From an uncultured Nonlabens sp. (GTDB taxonomy: Bacteria; Bacteroidota; Bacteroidia; Flavobacteriales; Flavobacteriaceae), in assembly GCF_947495285.1 (NCBI RefSeq), contig NZ_CANLXZ010000019.1, positions 1-60,127 of the forward strand: DNA of 60,127 bases. The letters are read 5' to 3'. Below, piece after piece: positions 1-8,278 of this stretch. The notes under the pieces were generated by a model. The model worked only from the letters and a program-made list of their open reading frames with translations, did no database searches and was not told the origin of the DNA. Position 1 is the stretch's first letter. Each line of letters opens with the position of its first letter. Made by a program: the position numbers and the translations under genes.

Positions 1-213
1 TATCGAAACCACTTAATTAGCTTTGTGTCTATTTTATTTTTAAATTTAATGCTTCGTAAAACAATAAATATTTTTTTGTGCTGTCAATATCTCAATGAAC
101 TCCCCCAAACATTATAGCTAAAATCTTACTGCAAATCTTCACGACTTACTAACTGATCCTTTAACTTCTTTGAAGAACTTTTGCCTCGTTAAACATATAT
201 CTGTTTTCCTAAG
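1..213 (-). other. Putative rRNA-operon leader (16S would lie beyond the left edge)
   Basis: There is no open reading frame in this stretch. On the minus strand it contains GTTCATTGAGATATTGACAG (81-100), which resembles the GTTCnTTGAnATATTG leader element I recall upstream of Bacteroidota 16S rRNA genes, followed by A/T-rich spacer running to position 1. Together with the promoter at 220-253 this suggests that the window begins in the leader of an rRNA operon. Bases 254-359 are A/T-rich and hold nothing I can name. Confidence 0.45.
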
Positions 214-219
214 CGGCTG

Positions 220-253
220 CGAATATACAACCCTTTTTCTTTAACTTCCTAAC
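220..253 (-). promoter_or_regulatory. Putative rRNA-operon promoter, reading leftwards
   Basis: On the minus strand the sequence reads TATATTCG (220-227), a close match to the Bacteroidota -7 element TAnnTTTG. A GTTAGGA-like -33 region lies 19 bp upstream (247-253), and GCAGCCGC follows directly. From memory, this arrangement is what precedes flavobacterial 16S rRNA genes. The start point would be near 213. The rRNA itself would lie outside the window, so the call depends on leader resemblance only. Confidence 0.5.
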
Positions 254-359
254 TTTTTATTAATAAAATCTAAACTAAATTGGAAGAATATCAATAACTA
301 ATTGATATAAAGTATATTAAAATTTTTAAATGATAAAAATATAAAGTATATTACATAAA

Positions 360-1712
360 TTATTCAACCCTATTTAGATTTTGGTTTTGAATAGTCAATA
401 AATAACGGTATCTACAAAACATTAATCCGAATGAAAGGGTTAAACCTGTAAATAATCCGATCCAAATTCCTTGTAAGCCTAAATCAAGAGATTGACTTAG
501 CAAATACGATATAAGTAAACCTATTACCCAATAAGAAAAGAAACATATAAGACTAGGTACCCAAACATCTTGTAATCCTCTTAGCGCACCTAACATGACG
601 ACTTGAAAACCATCGCTTAGTTGAAAAAATGCAGCAATTAAAAGTGCTCCAGCTGCTAGTTGTACAACCTCCCAATCATCGATATATAAGTACGGAAGTT
701 GATTCCTGAATAAAATAAAACATAGTGCGAAAAATAGCTCCACAATAAGTGTCAATAAAAATATAGACTTGACAATTCTTTTCAACTCACCAAATTGATT
801 CAGTCCTTTTTGATTACCGACTCTAATAGTAGCAGTCACACCTAAACCTACTCCTACCATGAATGTTAAAGCTGAAAGATTTAAGGCTATTTGATTTGCA
901 GCCTGACTACTAGTTCCTAGTAATCCAGATAAAATAATTGCTGCTGTAAACAAACCTACTTCAAAAAACATTTGCAGAGCAGTAGGAAAACCAAGGTTCA
1001 ACAATTTAGTCATAATACCTGCAGATTTGACCTTTATGAAAACAAGGTATTGTTTCAATTCTTTTTTAGTTAATAAGAAAGCTAGAATAATCAACACCAT
1101 TACTATTCTAGAGATAAACGTACCTATCCCTGCACCTTCTACCTCTAATCTTGGAAAACCGAACTCTCCATATATAAATAAAAAATTCAAAAATACATTT
1201 ATCAGATTAGCAATTATAGAAGCTGTCATGGAGTAGACCGTTTTTGATAAGCCATCGATAAATTGCTTTATAGCCTGAAACATCATTAAAGGAATCAAAG
1301 ACAACGCAACCCATCTCATATAAGGGATAGCCAATTCCACAACTTCTTTAGGTTGATCTAACATTGACAAAATAGGTTCACAAAGAAGAACCACAAAAGT
1401 CAATAGCACACCTATAATCGTACATAATATAAAACCTTGTTTAAAAATCGAGCCTATTCTACCTATATCCTTTTTAGCATCTGCTTCTGAAACAAGTGGG
1501 GTTATAGCAAATGAAAAACCTATACCTATAGAGAGTGCTATAAAAATTAATGTGTTTCCTAAAGATACAGCCGCAAGTTGCGCCTTACCCAACTTACCTA
1601 CCATAACGTTATCTGCTAGCGCTACTAGTAAATGCGCTATTTGACCAACCATGATCGGTACCGCTATTTTTAAGTTTGTTGAAAATTCTCTTGTATAATC
1701 TTTTAGTGCCAT
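360..1712 (-). CDS. MATE family efflux transporter
   Basis: This is a multidrug/toxin exporter of the MATE (NorM/DinF-like) family, an inner-membrane antiporter that expels cationic or amphipathic compounds using a Na+ or H+ gradient. The 450-residue length and about twelve hydrophobic helices fit the family. The N-terminal segment PIMVGQIAHLLVALADNVMVG and the matching repeat in the second half (GFPTALQMFFEVGLF) are typical MATE landmarks. It follows the M28 peptidase gene on the same strand after 53 bp, but that gap holds a full promoter (1732-1761), so it is probably transcribed separately. The substrate cannot be told from sequence. Confidence 0.9.
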   Translation of the reverse strand: MALKDYTREFSTNLKIAVPIMVGQIAHLLVALADNVMVGKLGKAQLAAVSLGNTLIFIALSIGIGFSFAITPLVSEADAKKDIGRIGSIFKQGFILCTIIGVLLTFVVLLCEPILSMLDQPKEVVELAIPYMRWVALSLIPLMMFQAIKQFIDGLSKTVYSMTASIIANLINVFLNFLFIYGEFGFPRLEVEGAGIGTFISRIVMVLIILAFLLTKKELKQYLVFIKVKSAGIMTKLLNLGFPTALQMFFEVGLFTAAIILSGLLGTSSQAANQIALNLSALTFMVGVGLGVTATIRVGNQKGLNQFGELKRIVKSIFLLTLIVELFFALCFILFRNQLPYLYIDDWEVVQLAAGALLIAAFFQLSDGFQVVMLGALRGLQDVWVPSLICFFSYWVIGLLISYLLSQSLDLGLQGIWIGLFTGLTLSFGLMFCRYRYLLTIQNQNLNRVE

Positions 1713-1731
1713 CTTGAATTGTAAAGAGGCG

Positions 1732-1761
1732 CAAAAGTAGTGAGATTCAGGATCTATACAA
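1732..1761 (-). promoter_or_regulatory. Bacteroidota-type promoter for the MATE gene
   Basis: Minus-strand TTG (1759-1761), 19 bp spacer, then TACTTTTG (1732-1739). This exactly fits the TTG-N19-TAnnTTTG consensus for the primary sigma factor of Bacteroidota. It lies 19 bp upstream of the MATE start codon, so the transcript would have a leader of only about a dozen bases. Confidence 0.65.
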
Positions 1762-1765
1762 CCAT

Positions 1766-3175
1766 CTAATCCATGCTATTATCAACCACTCCATACTGGT
1801 CAAAAAGATAAATTAAGCTAGTCATTGTAGCCGCACCTAATTCTAATTCTCTTTTATTAACAGCTTTAAAAGTATCATTTGCCGCATGATGAAAGTCAAA
1901 ATATCTTTGAGAATCTGGACGTAAACCAGCTAGTACGGTACCGCTATCTTTTAAGGGACCTACATCTGCACCACTGCCACCTTTTTCAAAATAATGAATT
2001 AAATAAGGTTTAAAAAGCTCTTTCCAAGAATGAACAACTTTCATTTGCTTATCGGTTGTGTCAAAGCTAAAACCTCTAGGGGAAAAACCACCTGCATCAC
2101 TTTCTAAAGCAAAAATATGATTCTCATTTTTTGCCTTTGCTTGTTTTGCATACTCACGAGCTCCTTTTAATCCATTTTCTTCATTCATGAATAGTACAAC
2201 TCTAATGGTTCTCAAGGGCTGGTAATCTAATTTTTTCAATGTTTCTAGAACCTGCATAGATTGCACCACACCAGCACCGTCATCATGACTACCATCACCT
2301 AAGTCCCATGAATCTAAATGACCACCTACAATAATGACTTCATTAGGATACTTAGCTCCTTTGATCTCTCCTATTACATTATAACTTTCTACATTACCCC
2401 AAACTGTGCAATCCTGTTTTAAGAAAAACTGAAGATTCTTATCTAGAGATAAGTAAGTATGTAACTTTTCAGCGTCGTTTGTACTTATTGCCGCAGCTGG
2501 AATATAATTTTCTACATCTAAGTCTCCATAACTCATAGAGCCGGTATGTGGAAAATCGTCCTGTCTTAAATTCATTGATCTAACTATAACACCTACAGCA
2601 CCATATTTACCAGCTTCTTCTGCACCGCTGTATCGTTGATCTACACAGCCACCGTATGCCTCAAAAGTTTGAATTTTTGTAGGATCCATAGGTCTGTTAT
2701 AGAACACAATTTTACCTTCTATTTCTTTTCTCCCTATTTGGGCTAATTGCTCTAAAGAAGTAACCTCTACCACTCCAGCCTTTATACCAGCTTCTCTAGT
2801 GGGAATAGAACCACCTAATGCGCAAACATTTACATTAATAGTTGAAAAATCATTTAATTGTATGTAGGCAAATTCTGGAGTACCACGTGTCCATTTAGGC
2901 ACCATTACAGATTGTAATTCTGTGCGAGAAGAAAATTTTGCTATTTCCTTTTCTGTATATTCTACAGCTCTTTGAGCCTGTATGGAACCAGATAATCTTC
3001 CTCCTATATTATTAGATAGGTAATCTAACCACTCATAACTTTTGGACTCTGTAAGGCTGTAGTCATAAATTTTCTTAAGCATTAATGAATCTGCTTGAGA
3101 TGTTTGTACTAGTTGCGCTTTCGCGAAAGCGGAACACAACAAAATAAGGAATCCAATAGTATGTAGTTTATTCAT
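1766..3175 (-). CDS. Secreted M28 family metallopeptidase with PA domain
   Basis: This is a zinc aminopeptidase/carboxypeptidase of family M28 (469 aa), exported by an N-terminal signal peptide that ends around residue 20. The central region (about 130-250) looks like a protease-associated (PA) insert. The metal ligands appear in order: H286 in GGHLDSWD, D298 in DDGAG, the NEEN pair at 332/333, D360 in ESDAGG, and a late His in FHHAAND. The gene overlaps the upstream PPK2 gene by 8 bp and is the last member of the overlapping minus-strand run. A copy of the 16-bp palindrome encodes the AFAKA residues just before the likely signal-peptide cleavage site. Confidence 0.9.
   Translation of the reverse strand: MNKLHTIGFLILLCSAFAKAQLVQTSQADSLMLKKIYDYSLTESKSYEWLDYLSNNIGGRLSGSIQAQRAVEYTEKEIAKFSSRTELQSVMVPKWTRGTPEFAYIQLNDFSTINVNVCALGGSIPTREAGIKAGVVEVTSLEQLAQIGRKEIEGKIVFYNRPMDPTKIQTFEAYGGCVDQRYSGAEEAGKYGAVGVIVRSMNLRQDDFPHTGSMSYGDLDVENYIPAAAISTNDAEKLHTYLSLDKNLQFFLKQDCTVWGNVESYNVIGEIKGAKYPNEVIIVGGHLDSWDLGDGSHDDGAGVVQSMQVLETLKKLDYQPLRTIRVVLFMNEENGLKGAREYAKQAKAKNENHIFALESDAGGFSPRGFSFDTTDKQMKVVHSWKELFKPYLIHYFEKGGSGADVGPLKDSGTVLAGLRPDSQRYFDFHHAANDTFKAVNKRELELGAATMTSLIYLFDQYGVVDNSMD
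3116..3131. repeat. Dispersed 16-bp palindrome, copy 1 (in M28 signal peptide)
   Basis: Exact CGCTTTCGCGAAAGCG. It lies inside the M28 peptidase gene and is read as S-AFAKA-Q at the C-terminal end of the signal peptide. Confidence 0.97.
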
Positions 3176-4046
3176 TTTCTAGCTCTTCAATGTATTTTTT
3201 AATATTTCCTGAAACCTCGTCATCTATTTGGGGTGGTTGAATGTACTCCTTTTGAGTAAGTGCATGCGCCAGTATTTTTGCGACTAATAATCTGGCCATG
3301 GGTTTATCATCTGCTGGGATGATGTGCCATGGAGCAACGTCTGTATGCGTGTGTTTAATAGCCTGTTCATAACAGTACATGTATTTATCCCAAAGTTTAC
3401 GTTCTTTCAGATCGTCTTTTGAGAATTTCCAATTCTTTTCTGGTGTTCTCAATCTTCTTAATAGGCGTCTTTTTTGTTCTTCTTCACTTAAATTAAGGAA
3501 AAACTTAAAGATAAAGGTTCCGTTTTGAGTTAGTTCCTTTTCAAAATTATTGATCTGGTTGTAACGCATTTGCCAAAACTCTTCTGTAGCGTCTTCTGGC
3601 CCATTAAAATCAGGCAAGTTTTCTGCCATGAGATATTCTGGATGCACACGAGTAACTAAGACATTTTCATAATGGGTTCTATTAAAAATTCCAAAATGTC
3701 CCTTAGAAGGTAGCGCGATATAATGCCTCCATAAATAACCATGTGATAATTCTAAATCTGTAGGCACTTTAAAACTGTGCTGTACAACACCTCTTACATT
3801 AAAATCTTTAAAAACCTCTCTTATCAGACTGTCTTTACCAGAGGTATCCATACCTTGAAAACACACAAGTACCGCATGTTTATCATGTGCATAGAGTCTT
3901 GCTTGAAAATCTGCAAGTTCTCTTCTTACTTTTTCCAGTTCCTTTTTGGCTTCTTTTTTTGATAGTGCCTTCTTAGGCAATGTAGAATGTTCTTTAAGCT
4001 GCAACTTTGTAGATGCTTTGAATTCTTCTGAATGGATTTTATACAT
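3168..4046 (-). CDS. Polyphosphate kinase 2 (PPK2) family protein
   Basis: PPK2-family enzymes transfer phosphate between polyphosphate and nucleotides, so this cytosolic protein probably regenerates NTP/NDP pools or consumes polyphosphate. The Walker A motif GMDTSGKD is at about residues 65-72, followed by the family-typical FNRTHYENVLVTRVHPE and a basic RRLLRRLRTPEKNWKFS segment. I place the start at the ATG at 4046 (protein beginning MYKIHSEEF, 292 aa). An ATG 15 bp upstream would overlap the previous gene. This start follows the stop of the response regulator after one base, and the 3' end overlaps the M28 gene. Nucleotide specificity (AMP, ADP or GDP) is not decidable here. Confidence 0.88.
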   Translation of the reverse strand: MYKIHSEEFKASTKLQLKEHSTLPKKALSKKEAKKELEKVRRELADFQARLYAHDKHAVLVCFQGMDTSGKDSLIREVFKDFNVRGVVQHSFKVPTDLELSHGYLWRHYIALPSKGHFGIFNRTHYENVLVTRVHPEYLMAENLPDFNGPEDATEEFWQMRYNQINNFEKELTQNGTFIFKFFLNLSEEEQKRRLLRRLRTPEKNWKFSKDDLKERKLWDKYMYCYEQAIKHTHTDVAPWHIIPADDKPMARLLVAKILAHALTQKEYIQPPQIDDEVSGNIKKYIEELENE

Positions 4047-4047
4047 A

Positions 4048-5211
4048 TTATTTACTTGCAAAAAGTTTTACATCTGTCTCACTAATTTCATCACCTCCTA
4101 ATATAATGAGTCGTTCTACAACGTTGCGCAACTCTCGTATATTACCAGTCCAATCGTATTCTTGTAATAGTTTAAATGCTTTGTTTTCAAATTTCTTTGC
4201 TGCATTACCTTGTTCTTTGGCAATTTTTGCTGCAAAATGGTTAATCAATAAAGGAATATCATCTCTTCTATCGTTTAATGAAGGGACGTTAATTAGTATT
4301 ACCGCAAGTCTGTGATATAAATCTTCTCTAAATTTCTTATCTTCTATCTCTTGTTTAAGATCTTTGTTAGTCGCTGCAAGAATTCTTACGTCTACCTTTA
4401 TATCTTTATCACTACCGACACGTTGTATTTTATTTTCTTGTAACGCTCTTAGGACTTTGGCTTGCGCTTTGGCACTCATATCCCCTATTTCGTCTAGAAA
4501 AATAGTACCTCCGTTTGCTGCTTCAAATTTTCCTGCGCGGTCTTTATTAGCTCCTGTAAAACTACCTTTTACATGACCGAATAACTCGCTTTCTATTAAC
4601 TCACTAGGTATAGCCGCACAATTCACTTCTATAAAAGGGCCTTTTGAACGGTCGCTTTTTTCGTGTAACCAGTGGGCAACAAGTTCTTTACCAGTACCAT
4701 TTTCTCCTGTAATTAAAACTCTAGCGTCTGTAGGTGCTACTTTTTCAATAATATTTTTTATAATAACGATTAACTCGCTATTTCCTATCATCTCATAGTT
4801 TTTACTCACTTTTTTCTTGAGACGTTTGTTCTCTACTACTAGCTTTTTATTATCTAGCGCATTGCGTACTGTGTTTAAAAGTCTATTTAAATCTGGTGGC
4901 TTTGAAATATAATCAAAAGCTCCTAGACGCATCGTGTTTACTGCCGTATCTAGATCTCCATGTCCTGAGATCATGACGATAGGAATTTCTGGCTTTATTT
5001 TCTTAATAGCCTCTAGGACTTCTACACCGTCCATTTTAGGCATTTTTATATCACATAGAACAAGATCATAATCGTTATCCTTTATCAACTCTATACCTTC
5101 TAGACCGTCTACTGCCTCTACGACATTGTAATCTTTACTTTCTTCTGATAATATTTTACTTAAAACGCGACGTATCGCGCCTTCATCTTCTATAAGGAGA
5201 ATATTTGCCAT
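4048..5211 (-). CDS. Sigma-54-type response regulator (REC + AAA+) without HTH
   Basis: This has an NtrC-type layout: a receiver domain (1-120) with phospho-acceptor D54 in LVLCDIKMP and K104, then a sigma-54 AAA+ domain with Walker A GENGTGKE (169-176), GSFTGA loop (216-221, variant of GAFTGA), Walker B FLDEIGD (238-244) and the arginine-finger region. The 387-residue protein ends right after the AAA+ lid (NIRELRNVVERLIILGG), so the usual Fis-type DNA-binding domain is missing. It could act on sigma-54 without binding an enhancer, or with a partner. It lies between the DUF6268 gene (2 bp gap) and PPK2 (1 bp gap). No histidine kinase is adjacent. Confidence 0.9.
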   Translation of the reverse strand: MANILLIEDEGAIRRVLSKILSEESKDYNVVEAVDGLEGIELIKDNDYDLVLCDIKMPKMDGVEVLEAIKKIKPEIPIVMISGHGDLDTAVNTMRLGAFDYISKPPDLNRLLNTVRNALDNKKLVVENKRLKKKVSKNYEMIGNSELIVIIKNIIEKVAPTDARVLITGENGTGKELVAHWLHEKSDRSKGPFIEVNCAAIPSELIESELFGHVKGSFTGANKDRAGKFEAANGGTIFLDEIGDMSAKAQAKVLRALQENKIQRVGSDKDIKVDVRILAATNKDLKQEIEDKKFREDLYHRLAVILINVPSLNDRRDDIPLLINHFAAKIAKEQGNAAKKFENKAFKLLQEYDWTGNIRELRNVVERLIILGGDEISETDVKLFASK

Positions 5212-5213
5212 TA

Positions 5214-6131
5214 TTATATTTTAAATTTTATTCCTATTCTAGAATAAAACGTATTAGTATCATTAAGTGTTACTACATCATCACCATTATCATCTCTAAG
5301 TCTGATGTCATTAATAAATGTATAACCTGCATAAATATAAGCCGAAATATGCTTAGTAAAATTATGTTGGTATCCAGGTCCGAACATTGCAACGGTCATA
5401 GAAACATCTTCTGCGACACCTCTTGTGGTAGGCTCGTCATTTTGAATATTTGCATAAAAACCATCTAGACGCGCATATAATTGCACATCATTTTTCTCAT
5501 TAAATCGATATTTAAGATTCATTTTAGGAGCACCTAATGTAAAACTCCAGCTTTCATTAAGTTCTCTATAGTAATTAAGATAAGGTAATGGAAAAGGTCT
5601 ACCTGCTGTGGTAGAGTATTGTACTCCTACCACTAGCTGCCATGGTTTACCACCATCTTGTCTTTTCTTTTCATTTTTTATAAAATAAACACTACCTATG
5701 AAAAAGTAATCGTCGCTACGTGCTTTTCCCTCGTCAAAATTTGAAGCTACTAATAGGCCAGCTCTTGATCCAAAACGCCAATTATTTTTCATAGGAAATG
5801 TATAGCCCAGTGCGACTTGATAACTTTCATATCTATCTGAGCCAAAATCTGTAGCTCTGAAATTATCTCTAACTAAATATTCTACGTTTCGGTACTCTAG
5901 GTAAGGAACAAGATAACTAGCATCTCCCACTTTGAGCGGTACGTTCACAAAAGTCCTGAATCTTCTAAAGCTGTTATTAGAATTACTTTGAGGAAAGTAT
6001 GTGTACTCTGCTCTGAAAAGATCTGTTCCTTGTGAGTACGCTTTTGCGAAAGCGAAAACACAAAAGACTAAAAAACTAGTTCTTATAATTTTATTTAATC
6101 TAGCTATTTCTGCTATTTTTAGACTCTTCAT
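5214..6131 (-). CDS. DUF6268-like outer-membrane beta-barrel protein
   Basis: This 305-residue protein starts with a signal peptide, with the hydrophobic stretch at about 18-35 ending in AFAKAYSQG. It is otherwise made of alternating aromatic beta-strands such as FRAEYTYFP, SYLVPYLEYRNVEYL and YQVALGYTFP, ending with an RIGIKFKI strand typical of outer-membrane barrels. I match it to the DUF6268 family from memory; function is unknown. It abuts the mscS-like gene (stop and start adjacent) and precedes the response regulator by 2 bp, so it is cotranscribed. The signal peptide contains a one-mismatch copy of the palindrome. Confidence 0.7.
   Translation of the reverse strand: MKSLKIAEIARLNKIIRTSFLVFCVFAFAKAYSQGTDLFRAEYTYFPQSNSNNSFRRFRTFVNVPLKVGDASYLVPYLEYRNVEYLVRDNFRATDFGSDRYESYQVALGYTFPMKNNWRFGSRAGLLVASNFDEGKARSDDYFFIGSVYFIKNEKKRQDGGKPWQLVVGVQYSTTAGRPFPLPYLNYYRELNESWSFTLGAPKMNLKYRFNEKNDVQLYARLDGFYANIQNDEPTTRGVAEDVSMTVAMFGPGYQHNFTKHISAYIYAGYTFINDIRLRDDNGDDVVTLNDTNTFYSRIGIKFKI
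6039..6054. repeat. Dispersed 16-bp palindrome, copy 2 (one mismatch)
   Basis: CGCTTTTGCGAAAGCG, one C-to-T change from the consensus. It is read as F-AFAKA-Y at the end of the signal peptide of the DUF6268-like protein. The change still encodes the same AFAKA peptide. Confidence 0.9.
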
Positions 6132-6998
6132 CTATTTATTATTTATTATATGAATATCTCTTTGCGGAAATGGAATGCTCACATTATTTACTCTGAACGC
6201 TTTATCAATGTCAAATCGTATAGCACTTTTAATACGAGGCTCTGTAAAAGCATCTCTTACAAAGAAGTAAACTGCAAAATTTAATGAACTATCGCCAAAT
6301 TCATTAAACATGACAAATGGCTCTGGACTTTGCAATACTCCTTTTTGATTTCTTACACATTCTATAAGTAATCTTTCTATTAATCGCGTATCACTGCCAT
6401 AAGCAACACCTACGTTTACTTGTTCTCTAGTTTTAGGATGGTTTTGAGTATAATTATAAACTATTTCTGACATGAAAAGATGATTAGGGATAATCAATAT
6501 TTTATCATCACGAGTAATTATTCTCGTACTCCTTAATTTTACTTCAAAGACACGGCCTACTTTGTTATTAATTTCTATAATATCATTTACTAGAACAGAC
6601 CTGTCTATTAATATAGTTACCCCAGCAATTATATCTTTAAATAGATCTTGTAATGCAAAACCTAAACCTACAAATAATGCTGCACTAGCGGTTAAAAGTC
6701 CTGTAAGGTTCACGCCACTAGAATGCAAGACTGAGATAATTACTATGATGTAAACAATGTAATTAAAGAATTTAAAGGCACTCTCAAATTTGAGCTTATC
6801 TGGAGTATCCATCTTGCGTGTAACTACCTTTCTAACACCTCTTAATATGAAAGTAGTTATCAAGATGGCAAGTACTGCAAGAATGAGCATCCAAGTATTT
6901 AAATGAAAACCTCCATTTTTACCTGGCGCTATAATCTCATGAGTTAGAAACTCCTGTATTTTAACCCAATTTAAACCCATGACTAATATCGCAACCAT
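6132..6998 (-). CDS. MscS family small-conductance mechanosensitive channel
   Basis: This 288-residue membrane protein has three N-terminal helices followed by the MscS pore helix (GLLTASAALFVGLGFALQDLF, about residues 100-120) and the beta domain (IDRSVLVNDIIEINNKVGRV), as in MscS. Such channels release solutes on hypo-osmotic shock. The start given overlaps the ABC permease by 16 bp. An internal ATG at 6980 (protein starting MGLNWVK) avoids this and is about equally likely. The 3' end abuts the barrel gene. Confidence 0.88.
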   Translation of the reverse strand: MVAILVMGLNWVKIQEFLTHEIIAPGKNGGFHLNTWMLILAVLAILITTFILRGVRKVVTRKMDTPDKLKFESAFKFFNYIVYIIVIISVLHSSGVNLTGLLTASAALFVGLGFALQDLFKDIIAGVTILIDRSVLVNDIIEINNKVGRVFEVKLRSTRIITRDDKILIIPNHLFMSEIVYNYTQNHPKTREQVNVGVAYGSDTRLIERLLIECVRNQKGVLQSPEPFVMFNEFGDSSLNFAVYFFVRDAFTEPRIKSAIRFDIDKAFRVNNVSIPFPQRDIHIINNK

Positions 6999-8278
6999 TT
7001 ATACAGCTCTTTCCAATTTGTTTTTTTACCGTACATTAAAATTCCTATTCTATAAATTTTGGCAGCTAGCATCGCTACACCTATGATACTTATGTATAAT
7101 AATAACATACTTAATGCTATTTCCCACCACGCAATCTCACCAAAAGGGATTCTCATTAACATCACTATAGGTGAGGTTAATGGAATGTATGAAAATATTA
7201 CTGCCACCGTACCATGAGGGTTGTCCATGACTGAAAAGAAACCTACATAAATGGCTAGCATTAATGGTAAAATTACTGGCAACATAAACTGTTGTGTATC
7301 TGTTTCATTATCTACAGCGGCACCTATAGCTGTGTAAATAGATGCATATAAAAAGTAACCTCCCATAAAGTAAATAAAGAAACAAATCAATATTTTGAGA
7401 ATAGGTAGTTGCGCTATGTCGTTTGTAATTAATTGAAACTTATTAGGATCTTGTGCTTGTGCAAGCATGTCTGCATTTGCAGGTGTCGAAAATGCGTCTA
7501 CCCCAAAAAATGTCGTTGCAACTATCATTAATATAAAACCGACTATTACCCAAATTATAAATTGGGTGATACCAGCTAGAGAAGTTCCTGTTATTTTACC
7601 TATCATAAGATAGATAGGTTTTACACTACTTACTATAATCTCAATAATACGATTTGTTTTTTCTTCTATCACAGATCGCATCACCATGTTGCCATAGATA
7701 ATAATAAACATCATCAATAGATAACCAGCGATACCACCTGCAGCAATTTTTACCCAGCCGGACATTTTACTGGTCTTTTCTCCTGTAAAATTTTGTATTT
7801 GGATCTCTTTAGTTACTTTACGTCTATTGATCTCGTTAATATCAATACCAGCATCTTTTAAATTATTAACGGTAGCCTCTTTATTGATTTTATCTTCAAT
7901 AGATTGTAAAAAACCTTGAGATGGAGAGTCGTCAGAATAAAAGCTTAAGTTAGCTAGTTGACCTTTTTGCGCTTCTATTAATATTAAACCGTAGTAGTCT
8001 GCTTCTTTACTAGCAGTTATCGCAGCTTCTTTAGAAATGCCATTAAGCTTAATGTACTCATTGCGCTTATTTGAATCAAATAAGGATATGTAGCTATCTT
8101 CAGTTTGATCTAAAATAGCTATTTTTCTACTCGTATCTGAATTTATACTAGTAAGCCACCCTATTAATAAAGCAACGCCTATAAATATTAATGGACTCAC
8201 AAAAGTCATTATAATAAAGGTTCTATTTCTTACTTTATTAAGGTATTCTCTTTTAATAATAAGCCACAGTTTATCCAT
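6983..8278 (-). CDS. ABC-2 type transporter permease (NatB-like)
   Basis: This is the membrane subunit of an ABC exporter, paired with the ATPase gene that precedes it. The chosen start is the ATG at 8278 (MDKLWLIIKREYL, 431 aa), which overlaps the ATPase stop codon by 8 bp; upstream in-frame starts run deep into the ATPase gene. One helix at about 20-40 is followed by a large extracytoplasmic domain (about 45-175), then five or six helices. This is the ABC2_membrane_3/NatB layout. Substrate is unknown; Na+ export is known for NatAB but cannot be claimed here. Confidence 0.85.
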   Translation of the reverse strand: MDKLWLIIKREYLNKVRNRTFIIMTFVSPLIFIGVALLIGWLTSINSDTSRKIAILDQTEDSYISLFDSNKRNEYIKLNGISKEAAITASKEADYYGLILIEAQKGQLANLSFYSDDSPSQGFLQSIEDKINKEATVNNLKDAGIDINEINRRKVTKEIQIQNFTGEKTSKMSGWVKIAAGGIAGYLLMMFIIIYGNMVMRSVIEEKTNRIIEIIVSSVKPIYLMIGKITGTSLAGITQFIIWVIVGFILMIVATTFFGVDAFSTPANADMLAQAQDPNKFQLITNDIAQLPILKILICFFIYFMGGYFLYASIYTAIGAAVDNETDTQQFMLPVILPLMLAIYVGFFSVMDNPHGTVAVIFSYIPLTSPIVMLMRIPFGEIAWWEIALSMLLLYISIIGVAMLAAKIYRIGILMYGKKTNWKELYKWLRY

